Both the position numbers and the translations under genes were made by a program. A DNA stretch of 64,000 nt from Anastrepha obliqua (lineage: Eukaryota > Arthropoda > Insecta > Diptera > Tephritidae), in the NCBI RefSeq assembly GCF_027943255.1, contig NC_072893.1:133857784-133921783 (forward strand). The letters run 5' to 3'. This document shows positions 24,401-34,974 of the stretch, in pieces. The notes under the pieces were generated by a model. The model was not told where the DNA came from, ran no database searches, and saw nothing but the letters and a program-made list of their open reading frames with translations. Each line of letters begins with the position of its first letter. Within the stretch, counting starts at the first letter, position 1.

Positions 24401-27400
24401 ACTATTACACCAACAGCGCTGTCGCAGCTTTATTTGCTTTAGAAGTTTTAATGTGACCGTGAGTGTCTACTAGATGCACTTCAAACTAGTTCAAAATAGG
24501 TACAGAATGTGGCATTTGCCACAACCAATATGCGGGTATTAAACACTGTGTACAAAAGCTCAAAATACTTGATCTGGCTAGATACAGTGAAGCACATTCT
24601 GAAGTATGTTTGTATGTATTTATGCTTGTTATATAATTACTAAGTGGTACACTTCTTTTTACAGCATTGCCCAATACCCCAAGTTATCTTAGTTTATATT
24701 TTATCCAGGCCTGAAGACTTGCATCGAATACGTGTGGAGCACATGGAGCGCCAATTGGCCAATTTAACGGGACTAGTACAGAAAGCGCTCGTAAACCAGC
24801 ATCCACAAATAGCACCTATCGCTGTGCCAACACTGGATCAAAACTATTTGGTTGTACCTACACAGTGCCAAGGTACGTATGAAAGACTTTACCAATCGTG
24901 TCATTGTTTGTCTGTCTGCTTTCACAGGCGTAATGTCAATGCAAGTCATATTGTACTGCCTTAACCCAATTGCCCAACGTTACCAACGCACGCACTTGCA
25001 ATTATCAATAATCCATGAACATAAACACCATCACCATCACAATCACGATTACCATAACCCATCACCACCATCAACTTCACTAGATCACATTGTTGTATTT
25101 CTTGTAAAAATAAACCATTCGGCGATCACAACAAATTTGTTAGCCACTCGCGCGACCTTTTGTTATGCAAAGCTATTGCTGATTTTAGATGCAACATTGA
25201 AAATGGTTTGAATCGAAAGTATTCATTTTTTATGTGGCAAAATGTTTCTTATACAAACGAACATCGGTTGCGCGCGTGATGAAAGGTAAACTTTACACGC
25301 GTACGTGTATGTTTTGCACACCTAAAAATCGATTTGAAAACATTTACGGACATAATTTTCAATTTAAGCGACATCGTGTGGTTTTGTACAATACAGAGAT
25401 TTTAGCTACACAATTGATTAGGTATCTAACGGCAAATCAATTGTTTTATATGGGCCCGCGGCGATTGGAGCCGAACCGTCTGAATACACCAGACGTGGGC
25501 ATCATGGGTGATAAACTCCATGATAAAGCCAGCTACTGAGCTGCGATATTCACATAAATATGTATTACATATATGTATGTAGACGAATTAGCGTAGGTTG
25601 TATCTTATAGGAGAGAAACGGCCTTTCGTGAGAAAAATAAAACAATATTACCTTTACACATTAAAAATATCATAACAATGAAAAACGTGCATAAGTATAC
25701 ATATGTTTTCATATATCATATTTACTTATAAGTTGCTCACTACCTTTTATAAAAATACACAAAAATCAACATTTACGCTGTGCTCGCAGATACTGCGCGC
25801 GTATATATTTCTATATCATACATCATTACATTTAAGCCTCTAAGACTTTTTTAATTATATACCATTCAACGGCTTGTCTTTTATAACCATTTCATGTAGC
25901 TAACGGGTCGGGAAATGATTTGTATATAAGAGAAAAAGCACCCAAGTTAGGGAAGAGCTCATGTCGTAAGTTCCACAGCAATAGATACTAACTCAAGAAA
26001 TAATTTTTTAATGCTCCTGCATGCTAAATCTAAACATTAGCTTAATTTACTCATATCAATTTATAAGAGAACATTAGCAATTATGTAAACGGAGTATTTG
26101 TACAACGCGACATATAAAGTATGCAGACACATATGTAGATACAAATGCGACTATATCCTCGTGTCTTATAGTGATGGTAATTTCATGAAATTTAACGCTT
26201 GATAACTGTTGCTTACTTGTAAATAAAACACGACTCAAGTAGTAGTATTTCCCACATCCAATTAATTTTTTTATTAATAAAATGCATGCTCCATCTATTC
26301 AATTTTGGAAAAAAAAATTTTGAATATATTCTCTATTGTTGTATATACTATACATATGTACATACATATTTACCAAGAATAATGGAATACAATAGTGCAC
26401 CTTCCCATTTGGCGTGACGTCAGTAAAGAAACTTTTGAGCACAACAACTCGTGCAAATACTGCTGAAATGCAGAAATTGCTATTATTTTAAAAAATGAGT
26501 TTTGACAGACATTAAATTTACGTTCGTATGTGCGAAAATCGTCACTATCGGCAATGAGTACGATGACTGCCTTATTGCTCTATTTTGCATCTTTAATACT
26601 TGTACCTTCAAGCCCAGACTAATTTTCTAACCGCATGACTTACCGTTTGATGCCTAAGATGGTAACCTTTGAACTTTCTGATTGATACTTAGGCTGGTAA
26701 CTATGGAATCTTAACTAGCAAAATAAAATTCCGAGTAACAGCAATAATCATGGCACCCTTTCAGGTTTTTACAGTAATACTTTTCGCCCATACTATTTCT
26801 TATACACAATTTTAATTGCATTTTAAGTTCACGTTCATGCCCTCAATATGTTGTACAAGTGCTCCTAGTAAGCACTTCGGCCAAAGCCTTTTTAAGTTTT
26901 AGTGCATGCTTCAGCTTAAATATTTAAAAATTAAAAAAAGAAACATTCCTCTTCCTTCTTAGATGCTTTAAGACGTAAACTACTTCAAAATTTAAAACTA
27001 TTTCGAAATAAATACATGAATAATTGTGCTTTATATGTTTACACGGTTCGGGGTTTCTTTTAATGCCATTTATTTGTTTTTCAGAAAAATCAGTGTCGTT
27101 CGAAAAGTCAGTCTCCTTTAGCGACGACATACAAGGAATACCTAAATCTCATAGTCCTCAACACGCTGGTAATTCTCTTCACTGATTTTCTTCTTGCTTG
27201 TTGTTGTACATTAAAGTTCATTGTATCCATTTTATAGTTAAGTGCCTGCATGTACAAGTGCATACAAACATACATGAATACCTATGCTTGTTTGTGTAAT
27301 CAACAACCAACTTTAAGAGCATGCTAAACTTCATAAGTATCTATATATCTAGGACTTTCTCATTGCCAAACACGTATTTGCGAATAGTAGATTTCCCTAT

Positions 27401-30400
27401 GTTGTTCGACGGGCATACATACATATATGCTAACAGCTGATATACATATTAATAAAACGCTCCATGTAATCCTGCATGCATAAAGTTATTCAGCTGCATT
27501 ACTAGATATCATAATTTTCGTTTGCATGTGATTTTCGAGTGACATATGTATAAGTACATGTGTGTACATATGTATATGTATATTCGTAGCCACTGCTGCC
27601 GTGCATATTTTGTAATAATCTTTCTTATTCCACACAAACAAACGAACTTGTTACCACCACTCTGGTGCCGACGATCGATCATTTTACGACCTAAATAAAT
27701 TACAAAGCCGATACCAAACCAACTAAACCAGCCATTAAATCATCGACTTTACCTCGAACATCTTCACAGGGTAAGTACAGATGCACATTTTAACGATGCA
27801 CACTCTCGGATCCACTCACACAAATATACACAAACTTATGTACAATATATGTCCGTATAGGCACAAATAATTGCAAGCCAAGATTTCCTTAAATAACCAC
27901 ACACACACACATAGAAATACCTACATTCATGTAAACGATTCAAGTTTTGAAATTGTGAAACATTGCAGTAGAAGCGCTTAGCATTCACACATGTCACGCC
28001 TGCAACCGTACTAACCTATATTTGCACATACATATGCACAATGTTAATATGCGTTGACCTTTCGTCTGCAAATTTGTCTCGCCTTAGCAGAGAGGGACCG
28101 CCTCAAACCGCCACCACCCCCCAAGCCTTTGGTGCTAGCCCAGCCGCATCAAACCTATCGCGCCGATATCGCACTCGCTCCAGAAGTCTATAATCATTTG
28201 CGTGGCCTACAGAAGAAGGCCAAAGACTTGCGCATGGAGGTGCGTACACTGCGTCGGCTCTCACAAGCACAGGCGGTTGCAGTGCGCGAGGACATTAAGG
28301 GAACTTTCATGCGCATACGAGCCACACTTTTGGCCAGCAGTGGCACCTTCTTGGGCAGTCATCAAGGAGACCAGGATGCAACACGGATCTCGCGTGAGGA
28401 AGAGCTCTACAAGCAGGAGGTTATAAGACTGGAGAAGGACCTTAGTGACCTAGAGGCATCCGTAGAGACTTTGCGTGGCGAGGTAATCAATCGGCGCACT
28501 CGCGTCAATATGACCGCCGTAGAGGATATGGCATTGGTGCTAAGCAGAGCGAGGTATTAAAAACTCGAACAGAAGGAATAAAAGTACCTAATGTGTTTTT
28601 GTTTTTAATTAATTGCTTCTTACAGCAAAACAGTTGCGGAGTTAAAAATGAAATTTCCCGGACTCTCTAATGGGCTGCGCTGTATGCTTTCAAGCGAGAT
28701 GGAACGCGTTGTGCGCGAAGAGAAATTTCTCAAGGAAGAACCCGACAGACTTGAGTCGGCACTGAGACGATGCAAGAAGCTGACTGGCACATTGGTGACA
28801 CTTAAAAGGTATGTTTAGTTATTTATCTCACAGGATTATTGCATCTAACTCTGTCCCGCAATAGATTGGCCAGTGTACAAGAGCAACGATTACCCCCTAA
28901 CGAACCGCAAATCAACGAAGAGCCACCACGCTCCGCCGAGATCTCGAATACAGACAAAGTAAGTTCACATCTAGAAGCTTTCACAAACAATTACCAATTG
29001 CAATTATCATTACAATTACATATAGAAATTGCATAGGAAGCATTGCCTAACATATCGCAATAAAAAAGATAATTTTAATTAAATATTCAATTACAATTAT
29101 ATAAATGCCTACTGCCATTTGACTATTGCATTCATTATAACCGACTTCAAATTCGCATTAGAATTTGATTACTTCTAATATACTTTTCGTTTCACCTTCC
29201 ACCTTATTACATTTACCGTTATAATTTTGCAAATTTTGCAAATGATTTCCTTTTCTTTTGGTATATGAAACCGTTGAGTAAAAAGTAGTTGAAACGTTTC
29301 CCAAAATACTACCAAATGCTATATCTAGTTTTGTGTGTAAATAAAGTACATTTAATTACATTATTAGTTGAAAACAAAAATAAAATTACTTATGAATGGC
29401 ATAAATAAATCGGTTTTTAGTTGATTTGAATTTATTTTGCGATTGGCTGTTTGCTTATACTTAGTTGAAGTCTTTATATTTTGAATTTAGAATAAATTTG
29501 AATATTTGGTCATCACAAACGTTGATATGGACGGTCCTCCATCCACATTCTGCTATTGAATCCCACTTCATTGGAGAAACATAAACTACAAAACGATGCG
29601 AAAATTACTTCAAAATGTTACGTTAAAATGTTACACAGATTTGACGTGAAGTATAAAGCTGCTTATAAGCACCTCAAACATTGCAAATATTTTCTGCAGT
29701 AGGGAGCTATGAGTTCAATAATGCTTTCGTGGCAACTCCTGTCAAACGAATTAACCGGCAATTTACAAATCAATTCAAATTATTTTCAAAAAAATATTAT
29801 ATTGATTTGCACCGAAGTTCTCAATACACCCATAAATACACGCACTAGTGTACTCGCATATGCGTGATTATGACTCACGCAAATAGAAAATGCATTTGCT
29901 ACCTTCAACCTGCGCTAAATCCATTTTACGAATCGTATTGTAATGTTTAATTAAACAAAAGCTTTTGTTGTAGCCTTGCCTTCTATGTATAAATATAAGC
30001 CGAACATTGAATTTCGCATTAAATGCAACTAGAAATTGAAAATCAATTGCTAAGCACCGATTCACCAGTGATGTTTTCTATGCTTACCTAACTCTTTAGT
30101 TGTTGTTTCAAAAAACGCTTCACCAATTCACTTCACGCCTAACAAACACTTACATGCAAGCATTGCATTACAAACCATCCTCTTTTTTGGACTTATTATA
30201 CTCGTACCTTTTTTCTATTATTTTCGCATTAAAAAAATATACATTCAATGAGAATCGCTAATCGAATTCGATGCTACAATAAAATTGCTGCCAGCGTCCC
30301 AATCGAATAGTTTCGAATCGGTGCGAAGTGGCTGAATTTTGCGATGAGTGGACGTCGGCTGACTGCAACCGAGAGAAAAAGTAAATTTTAAACACAGAAA

Positions 30401-33400
30401 AATTAGTTATAGTAAAAAATAAAACATTAACAATTGGCCAAAATTATCTACAAGTTTTACAAAATAAACAAATTATCTATTGTGCATAACTACACCAGCA
30501 GCAAAGCAACTCAAGCCATTGTAAATACATACATACATATTTACGATTTCCAGTTTGCGCATTTTTCGCATTTCTGTTTAAATATTTGTCATCATACATA
30601 CCTGTGTATGTAAGTATGTATATATGTGCTGACCATTCTTCCGTCTTTGCTGCGTCGCGTTGTACAACAATTGGGCTGCATCCATAAAAAAACCAAAAAA
30701 CAAAAAAAACCTCACGAACAAAAACACCAAATTAATTGAGAAAATAAAAAACTTCACGTTTTTTATCTTGCATCTGTTAAATATAAAACAAAAACAATTC
30801 GTTTATCGTTGTTACATAATTACTTAATTAAAAACAACAATACCAATGTGGTCTCGTTTTCTTCTTGTTCTTCTTTGTATACTACAGTTTAACTGGCGAT
30901 GGAGTTCTAACTTCAGAGAGGCAATCACTGAGTAATAATCGCATTTTACTATCCATTACAATTACAATTTTTGTATGAATTTTTTTCTATCACTAGTGAT
31001 CCTTTTAAGCTTACTCAATCCTAATCTATTCAGAGACAAATTTTAAAATAAAAAATTCAATCAAAATCAAAAATTAAAAATCAACAAACAAAATGCAAAC
31101 AAAATTTAATCAATAATAAACCAAAATGCTTAAAGCATAAAAATTGAAATTAAACAGAAAGTTGATATACTATATTAAATACTAAATACATAATTACATA
31201 AATTGGTTGATGTTACAATAATGTAAAATAATGTTTTCTTTAAACGAAAAGCTTGTTAATCATTCATATTTAGTTTCCACTTTTACTTTTCAAGTGCCAT
31301 ACTTCTTTCATTACCTTTTCAATTTCACGATTCTGTGCAAAATCTTCAATTATACTTTTAACTGTATGTTTAGCCTCACAATAACTCTTTTAATTACAAT
31401 TTTGGGTATTTGTTCTATCTACAAACGAGTTTTCATTTCCCTTTTTTCTGGCGCAACAATTCGAACATATTTGTTGCTTCCTTTTCGTATTGATGTCGAA
31501 ATTGCGTATTATTTATTAATTCTATAACTACTATTGTGTTTTTTTTTTTTAATTATTATTCCTTCGATTACTTTTTTTCTTGTTTTCTTTTTGAATGACA
31601 CATTAATGGAACATCATCATATGTAATCATCATATACTGTAGTGTAATCTGAATTGAAATTATTCATGATTCGCCATCAAATCTCTGTCTCATTGCATCC
31701 AACCGCTTCTACTTAATACATTTGACACACATCTTGTTCTCCCGTACATGCATACAACATATGTGCATATGTATGTACTCGGTTCAAAAGGAAAAGTTTT
31801 ATCATGTCTCTAATAGTATTTTGACTATTCATTACAAAAAAAGTGTAAATAATCGTAAACTCAGTCGTCACAAAATTTAGAAAGCCAAAAAAAGTTAAAA
31901 ATTAAAAACTTCTTGTAGCTGAAACCAATAACAAATCGTAACAATTGGTGGCAGATAAGAAAAAGTTTTGCATTCACTTGTTCAATGTCAGTTTATTGTT
32001 TTGAAATGTAAGTTTAATATTATTTATAAAAAACCGTGTGTACGTATGTAAGTGTTTTTTTCGAACTACGCACAACAAGACTGCTTAAGTCACTTTGGCT
32101 TTTTCCAAAACGAAATAGCCGGATAGGATGTTATTCGTAAATCGGAATCAGTATTTGAAGCAAAAGAATGATTCACACCTAATTGCCTCGCTTCAAAATA
32201 AAATTAATTAACATACACAAATTCAAACAAATTTTCAAAAATTGTAAATAAAATAATGTTGCACTAAGTTTTCAAAAGCTTTCGGCCTTCAGCATTTTCA
32301 AACAAAAAGTAAAATGCATTTTCGTCACACTGCAAAGATACTTTTCAGGCTTCTCCGAAATCACCTTATCTTATATGGGCGAATGTCGCTTGTTAAGTTG
32401 CTCATATCCCTCACCAGTCAACACTTGCTTCTTAGGAAAAGTAAAAAAAATTAAACACATTGAGCGAAATTCGAGCGATTCATTTGCTTCTTAAGAAAAA
32501 AATGTAAACACATTGAGCAAAATTCGAGGGATTCATTTGCGACGAGGTAAAATTTAATCCGTTTATGGTTTTACGTTGTACAAAGCTAGGACATTGAGTT
32601 TTGATCCAAGTTTATAAGAGATAAAATGATATGAAGCATTCTGCGCATGTCAACCGAAAATTTGAAAAATTCTCCACTGCTCGCGATATCTAATATTTAG
32701 GTCACGTATGCGTATGTCAATACATTCCCCAAATATTGCAATATGTCAAAATTTCGATTTGCATTTAGTATTTCCAATCGGTGAAGTATTCTTAGGACGA
32801 CGATCTGTGCTTTCGACTCATGTGCACGAATTACAATGGAACCACACTTGACACTCACTTTCACTTGCTGACTATCACTTGAGTTGCGATCGTCATCTTT
32901 CTAGGGTGTTTATCAATACAACCCGTACTTGAAATCCCTCCCCTACATATATCCTGGTGTTTTGTTTTACAACTGTTCAAACCCCTAACCGTGCAGTTCA
33001 TTACCGAATTGGTAGTGTGAGGTTTTCTTTTATTTTTTTTTTGTTTTTAATTACGTCTTTATTTTTTTTTTGAGATTTTTTACATTTTAATCGGCTTGCA
33101 TGTGAAAATTGTGCTTTAAATGCTTCTTATTACTTAGTTTATCGTTTGGTTAGTTTTTGAAGTACACTGTGATTGCTTCATATTCGATTTATGTTAGCGT
33201 TTATGTGGTTTTAGATAAATAATAGTTCTTTTGCATTCGTGAATACGTTAAGGTAGTTATTTAGTAAATTACAATGCATCTGTACATAATATTTTATATA
33301 AATCACAACTATCGTAAATGGACATTGACAGACTAATAACAATTTTGTGTTGGACCCATGGAAATCTTCTCATTCCAAAACGTAATCGATATTTGCGGAC

Positions 33401-34974
33401 ACTCTCTCAATGTGATTTACTTTATTTGTATACTAAGACCATATTGAACTATGTACCTTCTAGTCTCAAAATTTAAACTGTGCACACATACATAGGTATA
33501 GAGCATTCTTCGCACTTTTTATATGTGCAACTGTATATAGAGTATTAAACATTCACATGTTTTTTTCCTTAGTTTACACTGCCTTGTAAGAGCACATGTC
33601 CTACTCTTCTACCAGCATTTACCTTATCCACTAAATTGTTAATTTCTTCAATATCTACTCCAACCCGCATTTATTATTTCGACAGCTAATTCCGCTTTTT
33701 CGTACTTATTTTGAATGTATGTTATCTGTACTTTTTAATATCGTCACGAACGCGAAATGCCCAATTATACATATTGTACAGTTATTGTTGCTATTATTAT
33801 TGGAAATTTAATACTTTAGCCAGTCCCAACACCCAGGATGGGGTCGTTCGCTATCAGCGGGGGACCCGAAAACGCACTCGATGCTCTGCTAGACGAACTG
33901 CAGACCTTCTCGAAGCCATTCGCACAGAATAATGAGGTTAGTAAAAAATTCTACTGCTTAAAGAAAAGGACTATTCTATACATATACTCCTACTTTATAC
34001 AGATACGCCCTGACGAGTCGACATCTGATGACAGCTCACAAGCTGTACAAAGCACAGTTACCACACAAATATCCCAAGCACGCCTGTACATCCAAACTAC
34101 GGACATAAACACCGTTCCAGTACAATCACAACCAATTCCCACCATGGTCACCGGCATTGTGAATACTTTGCCACATAAGCTAAACAATAATGCCGCCAAA
34201 GCAGCTATAGTTAACCCGGCCGGTGCTGCCTCCCTAATGGTGCACACGAATGTTGGTAGTCTTCGACGGCTCCATTCATATCCCAGCGGTTCAGACACGG
34301 ACATATCCCCCCCGCAGAATGTTCGTGCGGTCACCACTAAGCCACCGGTTCCCGAACGCACCGCCGAACTGATAACGAAAGTGAGCAGCAAACGAATACC
34401 GCCACCACCACCACCGCGCACTAGCTCGCGCAGCCCATTAGCCAGCCCCACCAACCCGAGTGTGCCACAACAGCTACCAACAGTTAATGAAACCGATGTT
34501 TTGGGCAACAAATCAGATAGTGGTGGCGGCAGTGGCAATTCGAGTGGCAACGAATCGGCCAACGACCACGTGCAACGGCAGGTGGCTTTAGAAATGCGTC
34601 ACCAAGAGTTGCTCAAAAAACAGAAGCTGTTACAGGAACAATATCAACGCTTGCAACAGATGACCAAGATTTCTGGTGTAGAAATGGCCCACGCCGAAAA
34701 TAACGTTCAACTACAAAAGATCGGTAGCGAATCAAATTTACTGCAAAAGATCAATTTCAATAACACCAATCCGGAAGATAAATTGGAATCGCAAGACAAT
34801 GGCTTGTCAGAGGTTGACAAAACTGATAAAGCAAAACAGGTACACAATAATAGCGTGGCCACTCCGGATGTTAAGGGTAACTCTGGAAGTGGTGGTGGCA
34901 GTGGCAGCGAGAAGAGTGTTGGGGGTAGCGGAGGCACTACTACCAAGCAACTATACGAGACGGAGATACTATAA
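6401..34974 (+). CDS. sickle tail/p140Cap-like (KIAA1217/SRCIN1 family) cytoskeletal adaptor, AIP3-domain protein, 18 exons
   Basis: Hand-joined exons, all with matching phase: 6401-6503, 7129-7182, 7278-7396, 7457-7486, 8991-9162, 9244-9590, 9658-9720, 21500-21590, 22454-22568, 22642-22737, 24709-24872, 27085-27168, 27708-27770, 28091-28553, 28626-28808, 28865-28958, 33820-33936 and 34003-34974. They encode 1109 residues. The N-terminus is Ser-rich and basic (MLIRWKSKDKSSS). Exon 6 (about residues 160-245) carries the AIP3/Bud6-like domain (VKIYIHDASKDMFYELEDVR). Exon 8 has APYYVGASQTLPRGMYSSER and exon 11 has HMERQLANLTGLVQKAL, both family hallmarks. Exons 14-15 (about 501-716) form the coiled-coil core with SKTVAELKMKFPGL and KFLKEEPDRLESAL. 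The C-terminal exon is disordered, with poly-Pro, Gly/Ser runs and a short coiled coil near 978-1010. Vertebrate relatives act at actin, microtubule ends and Src signalling; the fly role is inferred. Alternative starts or exons are likely but not resolved. Two antisense genes sit in its introns. Confidence 0.9.
7632..8835 (-). mobile_element. 5'-truncated non-LTR retrotransposon with 13-bp target duplication
   Basis: The element body is 7645-8822, flanked by a perfect 13-bp direct repeat TTTTTTGCATTTT at 7632-7644 and 8823-8835. The minus-strand 3' end is a very short UTR followed by an A/AAG-rich tail, as in RTE-type and related LINEs. The 5' end is truncated within the reverse transcriptase. 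It lies antisense in intron 4 of the p140Cap-like gene and makes up most of that 1.5 kb intron. Confidence 0.9.
7675..8822 (-). CDS. reverse transcriptase, C-terminal part of a non-LTR element ORF
   Basis: About 382 codons without a stop. Visible motifs in order are RT motif A (FVDFKAAFD), motif B (GFRQGDSLSSDFFN), the catalytic motif C (LAYADDIDIIG) and the thumb/connection ending with RLRWLGHVVRM, typical of insect LINEs. The apparent first ATG at 8832 is supplied by the target-site duplication, so it is not the native start; endonuclease and fingers are missing. The enzyme would have copied its own RNA at the nick. This copy cannot retrotranspose because of the 5' truncation. Clade (RTE-like or another) is not certain. 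Confidence 0.9.
9984..20143 (-). CDS. secreted pentraxin-domain (ConA-like) protein with long processed tail
   Basis: Six minus-strand exons join in phase: 20143-19772, 19671-19524, 11757-11664, 11545-11425, 11109-10888 and 10817-9984, giving 596 residues. The start at MQWSWFRVYVLV gives a clear signal peptide; a Met 23 codons upstream would bury it. The pentraxin-like domain covers about 125-320 and has the signature H217-Q-C219-S-S-W222. C155 (FTICFW) is the expected disulfide partner, 64 residues away. After a His-rich stretch comes a Gln-rich, disordered tail with three basic sites (KR at 452-453, RKR at 470-472, KR at 491-492) and a small C-terminal domain with C558, C561 and C593. Pentraxins are secreted Ca-dependent ligand-binding lectin-fold proteins; the ligand here is unknown. 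The gene lies wholly inside an intron of the p140Cap-like gene, antisense. Intron 2 (11758-19523) is packed with Helitrons. Confidence 0.88.
12282..12545 (+). mobile_element. Helitron 5'-end fragment
   Basis: Starts with TCTATATATATAAAAATG immediately after an A, the same 5' terminus as the Helitron at 13829. The two sequences align to about 12545 with small indels. No helicase or 3' hairpin follows, so it is a truncated copy. Confidence 0.75.
12597..12623 (+). repeat. (GTGGCA)n short tandem repeat
   Basis: Four to five perfect hexamers in the pentraxin intron, not in a coding frame. Confidence 0.8.
12911..13335 (+). repeat. perfect 204-bp direct duplication
   Basis: 12911-13114 and 13132-13335 appear identical base for base and are separated by 17 bp. 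The unit is unique, non-coding and not recognised as a transposon. Identity implies a very recent duplication, gene conversion or an assembly artefact. Confidence 0.9.
13660..13798 (+). repeat. degenerate second copy of the tRNA-derived SINE
   Basis: It shares TAATAGCGGTCGCCCC and GAGCTCGGCCAAACACC with the minus strand of 1-253, plus a decayed B-box (AGATTCGATAATC). Internal deletions make it shorter. The tRNA-like 5' part is mostly lost. Confidence 0.65.
13829..15633 (+). mobile_element. Helitron A, ~1.8 kb, internally deleted
   Basis: 5' end TCTATATATATAAAAATG after an A; 3' end with a hairpin-forming GCGAAGCGGGGGAGGG segment and CTAG followed by T (15634). This is the classical A|TC...CTAG|T insertion. 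It contains only the helicase part of a Rep-helicase protein; no Rep domain is visible, so it is a non-autonomous deletion derivative. Confidence 0.88.
14111..15524 (+). pseudogene. Helitron Pif1-type helicase fragment, frameshifted
   Basis: Three open segments (14111-14404, 14407-15279, 15312-15524) together cover the SF1/Pif1 helicase domain. They show Walker A (DASGGTGKTFL), Walker B (VWDECTMAHK), the GDFRQTLPVIP motif, and the C-terminal TINKAQGQ and YVACSRVGK motifs. Frames change near 14400 and near 15275, where a few codons are lost. It therefore cannot make a working helicase. Rolling-circle transposition is the role of the intact family. Confidence 0.9.
16010..16240 (-). repeat. remnant of the 129-bp Helitron minisatellite (about 1.8 units)
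   Basis: The minus strand of this segment resembles the 129-bp unit at 61143-62216, including the CTCGAGA, the CCCGGGT and the GATACCCAT-type word. Divergence is considerable. It ties Helitron B to the minisatellite-bearing Helitron family. Confidence 0.7.
16708..17767 (+). pseudogene. second Helitron helicase fragment, broken
   Basis: Homologous to the fragment at 14490-15524 but missing the Walker A region. It starts at VWDECTMAHKKSLEAL, continues through GDFRQTLPVIPR and ends with TINKSQGQ and YVSCSRVGK. An in-frame TGA at 17073-17075 and a frameshift near 17418-17430 disrupt it. The two fragments differ at many sites, so they are not a recent duplication of each other. Confidence 0.88.
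22738..24708 (+). other. intron 10 of the p140Cap-like gene
   Basis: Two-kilobase intron that hosts the antisense three-exon gene at 23055-23938. The remaining parts (22738-23054 and 23939-24708) show no further gene. 23939-24300 should hold the host gene's antisense promoter. Confidence 0.7.
23055..23938 (-). CDS. nested small single-pass membrane protein, three exons, unknown function
   Basis: Minus-strand exons 23938-23619, 23445-23303 and 23227-23055 join with phases 2 and 1 into 211 codons. None is long enough alone to show the whole protein. The N-terminus MAALREQGFLSLFWLQVLAIVVS is a signal peptide or anchor. A leucine-rich acidic helix follows (MELDMSELLRLQRSLEKL), then YDYHPWQPEERPSKLQTLFH. 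A strong transmembrane segment at about 129-150 comes next, then a basic tail (RIKVYRRSRRS) ending NHVYLANFW. I do not recognise a named family; the layout suggests an insect-specific secretory-pathway or plasma-membrane protein. It sits antisense in an intron of the p140Cap-like gene. Three exact splice joins, sensible topology and absence of stops support it. Confidence 0.72.
24873..27084 (+). other. intron 11 of the p140Cap-like gene with unexplained open frames
   Basis: Contains an open frame after a good acceptor at about 24928 (phase-compatible with exon 11, His-rich) and a 101-codon frame at 25234-25539 ending RRLEPNRLNTPDVGIMGDKL. Either could be an alternative exon; neither is established. 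The rest is AT-rich without a recognisable gene. Confidence 0.4.
28959..33819 (+). other. 4.9 kb intron 16 of the p140Cap-like gene
   Basis: AT-rich intron with poly-T and CATACATA runs. Open frames at 29868-30065 and 31231-31527 look like chance translations of AT-rich DNA. I see no nested gene or element. Confidence 0.5.
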
